A DNA stretch of 64,000 nucleotides from Paenibacillus guangzhouensis. Lineage in GTDB: Bacteria; Bacillota; Bacilli; Paenibacillales; Paenibacillaceae. The notes below the pieces were generated by a model. The model had not been told where the DNA came from. It searched no databases and saw nothing but the letters and a program-made list of their open reading frames with translations. The DNA is taken from positions 2,666,001-2,730,000 of the forward strand of contig NZ_CP045293.1 in NCBI RefSeq assembly GCF_009363075.1. The letters run 5' to 3'. Positions within the stretch are counted from its first letter, which is position 1; each line of letters opens with the position of its first letter. The translations under genes and the position numbers were made by a program. Shown here in pieces: positions 8,718 through 18,914 of this stretch.

Positions 8718-10133
8718 TTAACGAACGATAGCGTGGATTGGGTGGCCGAGTGCCACTTCTGCTGCTTCCATTACAAGCTCACCCAATGTTGGATGCGCAT
8801 GGATTGTTAGAGCGATATCTTCAAGCGTCAATGCGTTCTCGATCGCAAGAGCGACTTCCGAGATCAAGTTCGAAGCTTCGATACCGACGATTTGCCCACC
8901 AAGAACAAGACCTGTCTCAGCATCCGCTACGATTTTAACGAAACCTTCTGCACCGTTCAAGGACAATGCACGGCCGTTACCCGCATACGCGAATTTACCC
9001 ACTTTAACTTTGATGCCTTTTTCTTTTGCTTCTGTTTCGTTATACCCAACGCTGGAGCATTCTGGATCTGTGAAACATACCGCTGGGATACATTTGTAAT
9101 CCACAACGCTAGGCATTCCTGCAATCGCTTCTGCTGCCACTTTACCTTCATAAGAAGCTTTGTGCGCAAGAGCTAGGCCAGGAACGATGTCCCCGATAGC
9201 GAAGATGTGAGGAACGCTTGTGCGACCTTGATGGTCAACTTCGATCAAGCCACGATCAGTCATTTTCACGCCGATCATGTCAAGGCCAAGCTCTCCGTCA
9301 GTATTTGGACGACGTCCTACTGTAACGAGCAAGTAGTCAGCTGTAACTTCTTGTTCTTTACCGTCTACTGTGAATTTCACAGTTACGTCTTTGTCAGTTT
9401 GTGTAGCGCTTTGTGCTTGTGCTTTCGTGAAGATTTCGAAACCGTGTTTCTTCATGTTCTTCGACACAAGTTGCGTCAAGTCTTTATCGAAGCCAGGCAA
9501 TACCATGTCTGCACCCTCGATGATCGTTACTTTTGTACCGAATTTCGAGAACATTTGGCTAAGCTCAGCGCCGATGTAGCCACCGCCGATAACGATCAAG
9601 CTCTTAGGAATTTCAGGCAATTCCAACGCTTCTGTCGAAGACAAGATGCGGCCGCCGTAAGGGAACGGCTTAAGCTCGATTGGACGGGAACCTGTTGCGA
9701 TAATACAGTTTTTGAATTTGTAACGTGGCGCTTCTTGATCATTGAACACGCGTACTTCGTTCTCGTTGATGAACATTGCTTCACCTTTGAACATTTGTAC
9801 TTTGTTTCCTTTAAGAAGACCTGCTACGCCGCCAGTCAATTTGCTAACGACACCACGTTTGAATTCTTGCACTTTCGAGTAGTCCACTTTGACGTTCTCC
9901 ATTGTGATACCCATGGAAGAAGCGTTTTGAACTGTTTCATATTGATGCGCTGCAGAGATCAACGCTTTGGAAGGAATACATCCGCGGTTCAAGCACACGC
10001 CGCCCCACTCGGATTTATCCACGATCAATACGCTTTGTCCAAGTTGTGCTGCACGAATCGCAGCGACATAACCACCAGGACCTGCACCGATTACGACTGT
10101 ATCAATTTCTAATGAAGCATCTCCTACTACCAT
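8718..10133 (-). CDS. pdhD: Dihydrolipoyl dehydrogenase (E3)
   Basis: This 471-residue FAD disulfide reductase reoxidises the lipoyl groups of the pyruvate dehydrogenase complex with NAD+. FAD motif [15 protein letters not shown] is near residue 15, redox-active disulfide [11 protein letters not shown] near 47-52, NAD motif [11 protein letters not shown] near 182. FAD-binding [13 protein letters not shown] and the C-terminal catalytic His-Glu region [13 protein letters not shown] are present. Last gene of pdhABCD, three bases after pdhC. It may also serve other 2-oxo acid dehydrogenases or the glycine cleavage system; its operon position makes pyruvate dehydrogenase the main role. Confidence 0.97.
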   Translation of the reverse strand: MVVGDASLEIDTVVIGAGPGGYVAAIRAAQLGQSVLIVDKSEWGGVCLNRGCIPSKALISAAHQYETVQNASSMGITMENVKVDYSKVQEFKRGVVSKLTGGVAGLLKGNKVQMFKGEAMFINENEVRVFNDQEAPRYKFKNCIIATGSRPIELKPFPYGGRILSSTEALELPEIPKSLIVIGGGYIGAELSQMFSKFGTKVTIIEGADMVLPGFDKDLTQLVSKNMKKHGFEIFTKAQAQSATQTDKDVTVKFTVDGKEQEVTADYLLVTVGRRPNTDGELGLDMIGVKMTDRGLIEVDHQGRTSVPHIFAIGDIVPGLALAHKASYEGKVAAEAIAGMPSVVDYKCIPAVCFTDPECSSVGYNETEAKEKGIKVKVGKFAYAGNGRALSLNGAEGFVKIVADAETGLVLGGQIVGIEASNLISEVALAIENALTLEDIALTIHAHPTLGELVMEAAEVALGHPIHAIVR

Positions 10134-10136
10134 TGA

Positions 10137-11417
10137 TTACACCTCCATAACTAATAGATCTGGGTTAGCGAGCAACATCTTGATGTAGTTCATGAAGTTT
10201 TGTGCTGTCGCGCCGTCGATTAGACGATGGTCGAAGCTTAGGGACAACGCCATCACTGGTGCAGCAACGATCTCTCCATTTTTAACAACGGCTTTCTCGG
10301 AAATACGTCCTGTACCAAGGATTGCAACTTCTGGGAAGTTGATGATCGGTGTGAAGAACATACCGCCAGCGGATCCGATGTTCGTGATTGTGATTGTGCT
10401 TCCTTTCAACTCGTTCGGGCCAAGTTTACCGTCACGACCGCGAGTTGCAAGGTCTTTGATGTCGCTAGCTACAGTCCAGATGTTACGACGATCTGCGTCT
10501 TTGATAACTGGCACGATCAAGCCGCTGTCTGTATCTGTTGCGATACCGATGTTGTAGTATTTTTTGTAGACAATTTCGTTGTTCGCTTCGTCGATCATTG
10601 CGTTCATCGCTGGGAATTGACGGCAAGCTGCAACGAGTGCTTTAACGATGAATGGCAAGTAAGTTACTTTAACGCCTTTCTTCTCAAAGACTGGTTTCAT
10701 GCGTGTACGGAATGCAACCAATTCTGTAACGTCAACTTCGTCCATGATTGTAACGTGAGGAGCTGTGTAAGCCGATTTTACCATCGCATTGGAGATCGCT
10801 TTACGGATACCTTTGAATGGCACGCGCTCTTCTTCACCGTTCGCTGTTACTGCTACGTTAGCCGCTGCTGCCGCTGCAGTTTCAGTTGCTGCCGCCGCTG
10901 GCGTTGCTACTGCTACTGGCGCTCCACCGTTAGCAAATGCTTGAACATCTTCACGAGTAACTTTGCCGTTCTTACCTGTTCCGTTCACTGTCGCAATGTC
11001 AACGCCTTGCTCACGAGCGAACTTGCGAACGCTAGGTGTTGCAAGTACTTCTTTGTTCGGTGCTGCGACTGGCGCTGCTGCCGCTTGAGGAGCTGCCGCT
11101 GCTGCTGGTGCTTCAGCTGCTGCCGGAGCAGGTGCTGCTGCAGATTCAGCTGGAGCTGCTTGCTCAGGAATGTCGCCTTCTGCATCGATGATCGCTACCA
11201 CTTGACCCATGTGGCATACTTGACCGTCTTTTGTAAGAACTTCAAGTACTTTACCGTTAACAGGGCTTGGTACTTCTACAATCGCTTTATCGTTCTGAAC
11301 TTCCATGATGATATCTTCATCTGTGATGGTATCACCTGGTTTAATGTGCATTTTAATAATTTCGCCTTCGTGTAAGCCTTCGCCCAATTCTGGGAACAGA
11401 TATTCAAATCTAGCCAC
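10137..11417 (-). CDS. pdhC: Pyruvate dehydrogenase E2, dihydrolipoamide acetyltransferase
   Basis: The 426-residue core of the complex transfers acetyl groups to CoA. It has one lipoyl domain (residues about 1-80; lipoyl Lys in [11 protein letters not shown]), an Ala/Pro/Glu-rich swinging linker (about 85-115), and a peripheral-subunit binding domain with [15 protein letters not shown] second Ala-rich linker leads to the catalytic domain ending with [10 protein letters not shown], the His/Asp acyltransferase motif. The linkers are low-complexity GCT/GCA alanine codons, which create long misleading open frames on the other strand. It lies between pdhB and pdhD. Pyruvate rather than branched-chain specificity is inferred from operon content. 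Confidence 0.96.
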   Translation of the reverse strand: MARFEYLFPELGEGLHEGEIIKMHIKPGDTITDEDIIMEVQNDKAIVEVPSPVNGKVLEVLTKDGQVCHMGQVVAIIDAEGDIPEQAAPAESAAAPAPAAAEAPAAAAAPQAAAAPVAAPNKEVLATPSVRKFAREQGVDIATVNGTGKNGKVTREDVQAFANGGAPVAVATPAAAATETAAAAAANVAVTANGEEERVPFKGIRKAISNAMVKSAYTAPHVTIMDEVDVTELVAFRTRMKPVFEKKGVKVTYLPFIVKALVAACRQFPAMNAMIDEANNEIVYKKYYNIGIATDTDSGLIVPVIKDADRRNIWTVASDIKDLATRGRDGKLGPNELKGSTITITNIGSAGGMFFTPIINFPEVAILGTGRISEKAVVKNGEIVAAPVMALSLSFDHRLIDGATAQNFMNYIKMLLANPDLLVMEV

Positions 11418-11450
11418 GCGAGAACCCTCCCTTATCGTCTTCTACGTTAG

Positions 11451-12428
11451 TTAAAAGTTAAGTACTTTATTGACACCTGCGATAATACGCGCTGGGTTAG
11501 GAAGCCATTGATCTTCGATTTGTGCAAATGGGAATACTGTATCCGGACCAGAAACGCGGAGAACCGGAGCTTCCAAGTGCAAAATCGCTTTTTCGTTGAT
11601 TTGTGCGATAACTTCAGCGGCAACACCGGAAGTTTTTTGTGCTTCTTGTACGACGATCGCACGGTTTGTTTTCTTGATCGAAGCTACGATTGTATCGATA
11701 TCCAGCGGCATCAATGTGCGCAAGTCGATGATCTCAGCAGAAATACCGGATTTCTCAAGCTCTTCTGCAGCTTTCATCGCTGTACGAACCATTAAGCCGT
11801 AAGCAATAATTGTTACGTCTTTACCTTCACGAACCACGTTCGCTTTACCAAGCTCAACCGTGTATTCACCTTCAGGCACTTCATCACGGAATGCATGGTA
11901 TAGGTTCAAGTGTTCCATGTAGAATACAGGGTCATTGTCACGGATTGCCGCGATCATCAGACCTTTTGCATCGTAAGGGTTCGAAGGAACAACCACTTTG
12001 ATACCAGGCGTCTGAACAAGCAAGCCTTCCAATGAATCTGTGTGAAGCTCAGCTGCTTTAACGCCGCCACCGAATGGTGTACGGAATACGATCGGCGAGT
12101 TGTAACGGCCGCCAGAACGGAAACGCATGCGCGCTGCTTGAACGCAGATTTGATCGAGTGCTTCATAGATAAAACCAACGAACTGAATTTCTGCGACAGG
12201 ACGGAAGCCTTGGATACCAAGACCAACAGCCATACCGCCGATTGCGGATTCAGCAAGTGGTGTATCGAATACACGCTCTTCACCGAACTCTTTTTGTAAC
12301 CCTTCTGTTGTACGGAACACGCCGCCAACATGACCTACGTCCTCACCGAATACTAACACATTTGGGTCACGTTTTAACTCAACGCGAATCGCGTCGCGAA
12401 TTGCTTCTTTCATATTCATCTGTGCCAT
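11451..12428 (-). CDS. pdhB: Pyruvate dehydrogenase E1 beta subunit
   Basis: The 325-residue beta chain pairs with PdhA as an alpha2-beta2 thiamine-diphosphate decarboxylase. Family signatures are [36 protein letters not shown] with the Glu that activates the cofactor, [15 protein letters not shown], and [18 protein letters not shown]. The C-terminal transketolase domain begins near residue 200 ([13 protein letters not shown]) and includes [13 protein letters not shown]. Second gene of the operon, about 90 bp after pdhA, with AGGGAGGAA before the ATG. Confidence 0.96.
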   Translation of the reverse strand: MAQMNMKEAIRDAIRVELKRDPNVLVFGEDVGHVGGVFRTTEGLQKEFGEERVFDTPLAESAIGGMAVGLGIQGFRPVAEIQFVGFIYEALDQICVQAARMRFRSGGRYNSPIVFRTPFGGGVKAAELHTDSLEGLLVQTPGIKVVVPSNPYDAKGLMIAAIRDNDPVFYMEHLNLYHAFRDEVPEGEYTVELGKANVVREGKDVTIIAYGLMVRTAMKAAEELEKSGISAEIIDLRTLMPLDIDTIVASIKKTNRAIVVQEAQKTSGVAAEVIAQINEKAILHLEAPVLRVSGPDTVFPFAQIEDQWLPNPARIIAGVNKVLNF

Positions 12429-12518
12429 TGCTTCGTTTCCTCCCTTAAACGTGTTCGCAGCAATTTGCTTCGAACTTGGTTGTCTTGCGCTCTATATGTC
12501 GAATCATTTCAATCGAGT

Positions 12519-13717
<1,199 letters not shown>

Positions 13718-13835
13718 TTGAATAATTTTTATAGTACAGATTAATACAATCATGAATATTTTGTAAAAATCTTTACCCATACACCCCTATTATTTACAAA
13801 TTAGTTGCATACTACTACGAAAAAGGTGATTCTAC

Positions 13836-14564
13836 ATGGCGGATGCCAAATATTTGAAAAGAACGATCGTCAAAGAAGAAATTGAAAGTACCTATCTAAA
13901 TGAAAAAAGATCTCTTCGTGTTTACCTGCCTCCTGGTTATCAAGCCTGGATCAGCTATCCCGTCGTATACTGTCAAGACGGCGAAGATTTCTTCAACTTC
14001 GGAAGAGTAGCGACACTCGCGAATCAACTCATTCTCGACGAAGAGTTAGAACCCTTCATTATTGTAGGCGTAGAAGTGGATAAGAAAGTGCGGACTTCGG
14101 AATATTCTCCTGTCGGTGAACGGCATCAGCCTTATGTACAATTTTTCGCGCATGAATTAATCCCTTATATAGAAGGAAAATATCCGATCCGCGGAGATCT
14201 GGATGCCAGAATACTAGCAGGCGACTCCCTTGGCGGTAGTGTCTCCGTTCATATTGCGCTACAATACCCGAACTTATTCCAGAATGTGATTTCGTTATCA
14301 GGCGCTTATTATCCCGACTCGCAATCCATCATTGCAGCAGAATCAGATTTATCCTGGCTACGACTGTATATGATCGTCGGACTCCAAGAAGATGTCGTCG
14401 TGACAGATCACGGAACATTCGATTTCGTCACGTTCAACCGCGACACGAGGGAAATCTTCCTTGCAAGATCAGCGAGCGTCCACTATCTGGAACGGGATGG
14501 ACAGCATGTATGGGGGTTCTGGCAGCAATATATACCGGATGCATTGAAGTACTTCTTGCAGTAA
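13836..14564 (+). CDS. Esterase D / Fes-like alpha-beta hydrolase
   Basis: A 242-residue protein of the putative-esterase family. The nucleophile elbow is GDSLGG (Ser near residue 131), preceded by HELIPYIEGKYPI. The C-terminal catalytic His is likely in DGQHVWGFWQQYIPDALKYF, the typical ending of this family. No signal peptide, so it is cytoplasmic. An AAAAGGTGATT site precedes the ATG. It is divergent from pdhA and convergent with the phosphatase gene, each with its own terminator region. The family includes esterases that release iron from siderophores and S-formylglutathione hydrolases; substrate unknown. Confidence 0.8.
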   Translation: MADAKYLKRTIVKEEIESTYLNEKRSLRVYLPPGYQAWISYPVVYCQDGEDFFNFGRVATLANQLILDEELEPFIIVGVEVDKKVRTSEYSPVGERHQPYVQFFAHELIPYIEGKYPIRGDLDARILAGDSLGGSVSVHIALQYPNLFQNVISLSGAYYPDSQSIIAAESDLSWLRLYMIVGLQEDVVVTDHGTFDFVTFNRDTREIFLARSASVHYLERDGQHVWGFWQQYIPDALKYFLQ

Positions 14565-14581
14565 GGTAAACCAAGCATCAC

Positions 14582-14633
14582 TTTGACTAATGTAGTCAAA
14601 ATAAAAGCGACATGCCATGACGGATGTCGCTTT
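14582..14633. terminator. Terminator region with an extra inverted repeat
   Basis: A 10-bp stem AAAGCGACAT/ATGTCGCTTT (14604-14613 with 14624-14633) with flanking A and T runs ends the esterase gene and the convergent phosphatase gene. Directly before it is a perfect 8-bp inverted repeat TTTGACTA-ATG-TAGTCAAA (14582-14600), which could be an operator or part of the 3' structure. Confidence 0.75.
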
Positions 14634-14656
14634 CTTCATTAAGAATAATTCTTCTA

Positions 14657-15133
14657 TTATAATTCTTCTCGTTCGATCTGATCTAAAAGAGCTGCACAGC
14701 CTGCCTGCACGAGCCGATACACTTCTTCAAAGTTACCGGTGTAATACGGATCAGGAACGTTCTCTTCCTTCTCATCGGGCAATAAGTCCATGAATCGAAT
14801 GACTTTGGCATGTTTATCGCTGCCTGGGATCGCAAGCACATCGCGTAGATTGTTCGAGTCCATGCAGACGATATAATCAAACGTATCAAAATCTTGTCCA
14901 GAGAACTGACGCGCGACCATGCCTTCATACGAAATCCGATTCGTGTCGAGAATGCGTCTCGTGCCTTCATGCGGCGGACGACCGATATGCCAGTCTCCGG
15001 TTCCCGATGAATCGATCTCGATCTTATCACTGCATCCGCGTTCTTTCACCATATGGCGAAAGACGGCTTCCGCCATGGGAGAACGACAGATATTCCCGAG
15101 GCACACAAACTCTACTTTTATTTGCTTACTCAT
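14657..15133 (-). CDS. Low-molecular-weight protein tyrosine phosphatase
   Basis: A 158-residue enzyme of the LMW-PTP fold (YfkJ/YwlE group). The P-loop C11-LGNIC-R17-S with the invariant C-x5-R is intact, and the general acid is Asp in PDPYYTG near residue 127. DSSGTGDWHIG fits the family. In Bacillus these enzymes remove phosphate from tyrosine or arginine in stress control; which one applies cannot be decided here. It lies 22 bp upstream of nothing else on its strand and just downstream of the TRIC-type gene, so the two may be co-transcribed. Confidence 0.9.
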   Translation of the reverse strand: MSKQIKVEFVCLGNICRSPMAEAVFRHMVKERGCSDKIEIDSSGTGDWHIGRPPHEGTRRILDTNRISYEGMVARQFSGQDFDTFDYIVCMDSNNLRDVLAIPGSDKHAKVIRFMDLLPDEKEENVPDPYYTGNFEEVYRLVQAGCAALLDQIEREEL

Positions 15134-15154
15134 CCTATCTCCTCCTCTTTAACA

Positions 15155-15772
15155 TTAATTCAACTTCTGCAACGTACGCCGCGGCAACTTCCATTTATAA
15201 TAAACGGAGAACATTCTTAGAATAATGACGATAAAGAATAAGGCTAACAACTCGACGGATGTCGTGAACCACCCAAGTCCAATGACCATTCCGGCGAGCA
15301 TCGCCCAGACGGCATAAATTTCATCATGAAGAACAAGCGGCTTGCGACCTGCGAGCAGGTCTCGAATCATCCCGCCTCCCATGCCTGTAAGACATGCAGC
15401 GACCATAACGACGGTAACCGGATGATTCATATGCGCCGCATAGAGCGCACCTTGGATTGCGAATGCGGATAAGCCAATCGCATCAAAAAATGCTTCTATT
15501 CTTCGCCAGTGGCGAATCCACTTCAGAGGAAGGATGAACGCAACAGCGGCTGCGATGACGCCAATTTTCAAGAATAATCCTTGATTCCAGAGGGTCGCCA
15601 CAGGGATACCAATCAATACATTCCGAATGACGCCTCCGCCAAATGCTGTGACGAGAGCCAGAATGAACACACCAAGAATATCATACTTCTCTTCCATAGC
15701 TACGACCGCACCGCTCATCGCAAAAGCAATCGTACCAATAATGCTGAATAGTTCAAACACTTCCAAATCCAA
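15155..15772 (-). CDS. TRIC-type (UPF0126) cation channel family protein
   Basis: A roughly 205-residue membrane protein with about seven helices arranged as two repeats. Each repeat carries the family signature: GGGVIRNVLIG in the first and GGGMIRDLLAG in the second. Prokaryotic TRIC homologues are trimeric potassium-permeable channels, although some members were annotated as glycine transporters. I prefer the TTG at 15772 as start because GGAGAGAGG lies ten bases upstream; the frame itself stays open to 15820. It ends 22 bp before the tyrosine phosphatase gene. Confidence 0.85.
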   Translation of the reverse strand: MDLEVFELFSIIGTIAFAMSGAVVAMEEKYDILGVFILALVTAFGGGVIRNVLIGIPVATLWNQGLFLKIGVIAAAVAFILPLKWIRHWRRIEAFFDAIGLSAFAIQGALYAAHMNHPVTVVMVAACLTGMGGGMIRDLLAGRKPLVLHDEIYAVWAMLAGMVIGLGWFTTSVELLALFFIVIILRMFSVYYKWKLPRRTLQKLN

Positions 15773-15970
15773 CGTCAAGCATCCTCTCTCCATCGATGAT
15801 GAAAATTCAATATTGCGCATTCCCTATTTTATATGCAATTTCGACAATTGCCAACAATAAAAATACGCCATTTCCGGTGCAAAAGATTGCGATAATCGAA
15901 GGAGATTGGTAAGCTATTCGCATGTACCTTAAGGGTGAATTGTCAGAATAATCGGAGGCACACGATCGAT

Positions 15971-16624
15971 ATGGTAGATCAACAATCCAGAATAATCATT
16001 TTCTCGGGCGGAGAGCTTACTACATCAGCTCTTACCGACATTGAACCAGAAGACTTCATCATCGGTGTAGATCGTGGAGCAGCATTCCTGATGGAACACC
16101 AAATCCACATGCATATTGCCGTTGGCGATTTCGATTCGGTGACGAAGGAAACGAAGGAGCAGATTGCATCCATCAGCGATCGTTTTATCGATTGCGACCC
16201 CATCTACAAAGATTTAACGGATACCGAAATGGCTCTAGAGCTTGCGCTTGAACATAACCCTAGCAGCATTGTTATTCATGGAGCACTCGGAACGCGCATA
16301 GACCATTCCCTCTCCAATATTCATCTCTTGCGAAGAACACTCGAGGCCGGAACACAATGTACGCTGGTCGACCCGCATAATGAAATTACGATCATGGACG
16401 CCAGTCGTCCCTATCACGTTAAGCGAACTTCATTTACATATGTATCTTTACTCCCGCTTTCTTTGCAAGTGACCGGTGTATCCTTAGAAGGATTCCGTTA
16501 CCCGCTCCATCAAGCGACATTGACCATTGGCAAATCGCTATCGGTCAGCAATGAACTTACTGCTGACGTTGGGACAATTACGATCACAGATGGTTTGCTC
16601 CTCATTATGTCGACCAAAGATTAA
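15971..16624 (+). CDS. thiN: Thiamine pyrophosphokinase
   Basis: The enzyme transfers pyrophosphate from ATP to thiamine to make thiamine diphosphate, the cofactor of the pyruvate dehydrogenase encoded nearby. Seen are IGVDRGAAFLME, the Mg-binding GDFDSV, KDLTDTEMALELAL and HGALGTRIDHSLSN, all in the ThiN order. ATG 15971 is chosen because CGGAGG lies 12 bases upstream; this gives 217 residues, the usual ThiN size. The gene is single, followed by a strong terminator. No THI-box riboswitch was seen upstream. Confidence 0.92.
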   Translation: MVDQQSRIIIFSGGELTTSALTDIEPEDFIIGVDRGAAFLMEHQIHMHIAVGDFDSVTKETKEQIASISDRFIDCDPIYKDLTDTEMALELALEHNPSSIVIHGALGTRIDHSLSNIHLLRRTLEAGTQCTLVDPHNEITIMDASRPYHVKRTSFTYVSLLPLSLQVTGVSLEGFRYPLHQATLTIGKSLSVSNELTADVGTITITDGLLLIMSTKD

Positions 16625-16629
16625 ACGAA

Positions 16630-16667
16630 AAAAGGTTGCTGAAGGATCCTTCGGCAACCTTTTTTTC
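16630..16667 (+). terminator. Terminator after thiN
   Basis: A 15-bp stem with one G-T pair, loop ATC, is followed by T7. It lies within ten bases of the stop codon, and its A-run would also let it end the convergent leftward gene. Confidence 0.9.
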
Positions 16668-16693
16668 ATGTATTGGCAAGTTCTGAAAGAATA

Positions 16694-17143
16694 CTACTCG
16701 GATAAGGTAGCTTGCGTCTTATGTATCGATACCTGACGCATATCTTTACGCTGTGAATCGATCATTTGATCAATGTGATCCGCAAAATTTTTCTTCATCT
16801 TGTCCAATGCTTCGCTATGCGCCTCAATCATTGTCTTCTTGAGCTGATCGCGCGAAACACCTTGGTCTTGCGCTATTTGAGCCAATGTCTTCCCTTCCTT
16901 CAACTTTTGCCGGAATGTCTTCTCATCCAGCTTGAGGAGCGTTAACAGCTTTTCGCTAACGGTCTTTTGCAAGCGATGCCCCCGTTTGAAATGCCCCTCA
17001 TGCGGATGGGCGATTAACGCAGCCTGAACCTCAGCAGGTTCCTTACTAACAACTATCGATTGCCCCTCAGATGCATAAGCACTTGCTGGAACCACAAGAA
17101 CGAGCATCGTGAGCACAGCAATTTGAATCCAATTTTTCTTCAC
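16694..17143 (-). CDS. Secreted helical protein of unknown function
   Basis: A 149-residue protein with a clear signal peptide (MKKNWIQ, hydrophobic stretch, cleavage near ASAYAS around residue 25). The mature part is Lys/Gln/His-rich and helical. Its centre, LLTLLKLDEKTFRQKLKEGK followed by TLAQIAQDQGVSRDQLK, matches a motif I know from small exported Bacillales proteins with no assigned role; the second half looks like a degenerate helix-turn-helix or LysM-like repeat. AAGGAGG precedes the ATG. Convergent with thiN. Function not claimed. Confidence 0.7.
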   Translation of the reverse strand: MKKNWIQIAVLTMLVLVVPASAYASEGQSIVVSKEPAEVQAALIAHPHEGHFKRGHRLQKTVSEKLLTLLKLDEKTFRQKLKEGKTLAQIAQDQGVSRDQLKKTMIEAHSEALDKMKKNFADHIDQMIDSQRKDMRQVSIHKTQATLSE

Positions 17144-17502
17144 GATTTGTCAGCCTCCTTCATTTCTTGTGTGCTTCATGCACACTAACATTATTCAGTG
17201 TCGACCAATGGAACGAAATTAATATAAGTACAAGCTTAAAAAAAGATAAAAATATAATGACAATTCTGTCATCAGTTTCAGTAAGCGAAACCCTGTTGTA
17301 TCAAGGGAATGATACCGAATTGTAACCTTTAAATCGGTGTCAAGCATGAGAATATGACTAAATTTTCATTGTTTTTTAATAATTAGGCGGGAAGCCTTAC
17401 CAGTCCTAGATTTGTACCACATGAGGTAAATAATAGGATATATATAAAATGCTATACTCCGATCATGCCAGACAACACCAACACGAGATGACGGAGGTCA
17501 CA
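17144..17502. other. Divergent intergenic region with structured leader
   Basis: This 359-bp gap lies between the divergent secreted-protein and NlpC/P60 genes. It holds several inverted repeats: GTATCA-6-TGATAC at 17298-17315, GATACCGA/TCGGTGTC at 17311-17341, TAGGC/GCCTTA around 17383-17399, and an imperfect hairpin from TCCTA to TAGGA (about 17404-17439). The last two would be in the 5' leader of the hydrolase gene. The known ydaO/c-di-AMP or c-di-GMP riboswitch landmarks are not there. TATACT near 17453 is a possible -10. Confidence 0.35.
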
Positions 17503-18036
17503 ATGAAAAACACAACATTCATCAAAAAATTAATTGTCCTTGGACTAAGCGCCACCATCGGATTGGCTGGAACACTGACATTCCAATCGCCACATCAAGC
17601 CTATGCCGCCCAGACGGGAACAGCAAATGCATCCGCACTATCTGCGAGCACAAAGGCAACACGGATTATTAATCTGGGGGAAAAGTTCATGGGACGCAAA
17701 TACCAATTTGGCGCTCCAACCACTTCGACTAGAACATTCGATTGCTCATCCTTTACCAAATACCTATACAAACAATATGGCGTGAACCTGCCTCGATCTT
17801 CGATTAAGCAATCCAAAGTCGGCAAAACGGTATCCAAATCGAACTTGAGAAAAGGCGACTTGGTCTTCTTCTCGACAACGAACCGCAATGGCAAAGGGAA
17901 AGTGAACCACGTTGCAATCTATGCAGGGAACGGTCGTCTCCTTCATACTTACGGCAAGCCGGGTGTAACATATTCGAATATGAATTCGGGGATATGGAAG
18001 AAGAGTTTTGTTGTTGCAAAACGTGTACTATCATAA
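17503..18036 (+). CDS. Secreted NlpC/P60 (C40) cell-wall hydrolase
   Basis: A 177-residue exported peptidase, expected to cut D-Glu to diamino-acid bonds in peptidoglycan stems. A signal peptide spans about residues 1-34, ending HQAYAA. The NlpC/P60 domain fills the rest. The catalytic Cys is in RTFDCSSFTKYLYKQYG, His in VNHVAIYAGNGRLLHTYG, and LRKGDLVFF is a family mark. There is no SH3 or LysM binding module. ATG 17503 is chosen because GGAGG lies just upstream. It has a long leader and a strong terminator shared with the convergent response-regulator gene. Confidence 0.9.
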   Translation: MKNTTFIKKLIVLGLSATIGLAGTLTFQSPHQAYAAQTGTANASALSASTKATRIINLGEKFMGRKYQFGAPTTSTRTFDCSSFTKYLYKQYGVNLPRSSIKQSKVGKTVSKSNLRKGDLVFFSTTNRNGKGKVNHVAIYAGNGRLLHTYGKPGVTYSNMNSGIWKKSFVVAKRVLS

Positions 18037-18044
18037 TAAAAAAA

Positions 18045-18078
18045 TGGACAAGTCCTTAGGTAATCTAAAGGCTTGTCC
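18045..18078. terminator. Bidirectional terminator
   Basis: The stem GGACAAG/CTTGTCC extends inward with a bulge. There is an A-run before it and TTCTCT after it. It lies between the convergent NlpC/P60 and response-regulator genes. Confidence 0.8.
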
Positions 18079-18082
18079 TTCT

Positions 18083-18802
18083 CTATTCTTCACGTTCTAA
18101 TGATTCTTGTTCTCCTTCTTGAAGGGAATATCCTATCCCGCGAATCGTCTGTATTAGCTTATTTTTACGTCCTTTATCTATTTTCTGACGTACATAACGG
18201 ATGAAAACATCAATCACGTTCGTATCTGCCATAAACTCATAGCCCCAGACAGCATTCAGAATATTTTCACGTGAACAGACTTTATTCTTATTCTTCGCTA
18301 AATGAAGGAGCAGATCGAACTCTTTCGGTGTAAGGTCAATGATTTCTCCACCGCGAATCACTTTTCTGGCATCGGGCTCAATCTGTAAGTCATCGATGAT
18401 GATGCTTGCCGCCTCAGCATCGTCCACACCCACATGGCGGAAAATATTCAGCAAATTACGCACACGGACAAGGAGAACATCCGAGTGGAATGGCTTCGTA
18501 ATATAATCGTTCGCCCCAATCTCAAAACTCTCCACAACACTCTCCGTCCGATCGAGTGCAGTAATAATGATGACAGGCGTCTTCCTCCCCTGTTCCCTAT
18601 ACGCTTGAAGGACTTCAAGGCCGCTTAGACCTGGTAAGCTCAGATCTAGCAGGATCAAGTTCCAGCTCCCTTGTAAAGCCGTCGTTAATCCTTGCTCTCC
18701 ATCACTAGCGATTTCCGGTTCGTACCCATTCGTCGTTAATAATTCTTGTATCCGTGCCGAAATATCATGATCATCTTCTATAATTAATATCCGCTCTGAC
18801 AC
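18083..18802 (-). CDS. OmpR/PhoB-family response regulator
   Basis: A 239-residue two-component regulator. The receiver domain (about 1-120) has the acidic pair EDD at 9-11, phospho-acceptor Asp in LLDLSLPG near 53, Thr in IITALD and Lys in TKPF. The C-terminal winged helix (about 135-230) includes LTPKEFDLLLHL and TNVIDVFIRYVRQKID. It starts at GTG 18802 with TGGAG upstream. No histidine-kinase gene lies on either side, so its sensor is elsewhere. Convergent with NlpC/P60; a link to cell-wall control is suggested only by position. Confidence 0.92.
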   Translation of the reverse strand: MSERILIIEDDHDISARIQELLTTNGYEPEIASDGEQGLTTALQGSWNLILLDLSLPGLSGLEVLQAYREQGRKTPVIIITALDRTESVVESFEIGANDYITKPFHSDVLLVRVRNLLNIFRHVGVDDAEAASIIIDDLQIEPDARKVIRGGEIIDLTPKEFDLLLHLAKNKNKVCSRENILNAVWGYEFMADTNVIDVFIRYVRQKIDKGRKNKLIQTIRGIGYSLQEGEQESLEREE

Positions 18803-18870
18803 TTAAGACTCCACCTGTCAATCTGTCGTTCTCCATAGTGTGTCATTTTCATTTTCATTCCATGCATAGA

Positions 18871-18903
18871 AAAGCCACCCTGAGCGATATGCGCAGGATG
18901 GCT
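18871..18903 (-). terminator. Terminator after the ABC-F gene or before the regulator
   Basis: An 11-bp stem AAGCCACCCTG / CAGGATGGCTT with one G-T pair lies between the ABC-F gene stop (18915) and the response-regulator start. On the minus strand it ends transcription of the ABC-F gene. Confidence 0.6.
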
Positions 18904-18914
18904 TCATTAGATGG

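Noticed and set aside
9207-11375. Long plus-strand frames of 301 and 252 codons opposite pdhD and pdhC
   Set aside because: They mirror confident pdh genes; their protein text is Cys/Phe/Arg-rich with no domain and no ribosome site. They arise from Ala-codon repeats and strand symmetry.
17281-17502. c-di-AMP (ydaO) or c-di-GMP riboswitch before the NlpC/P60 gene
   Set aside because: The conserved landmarks of either class are not present; only generic hairpins are seen.
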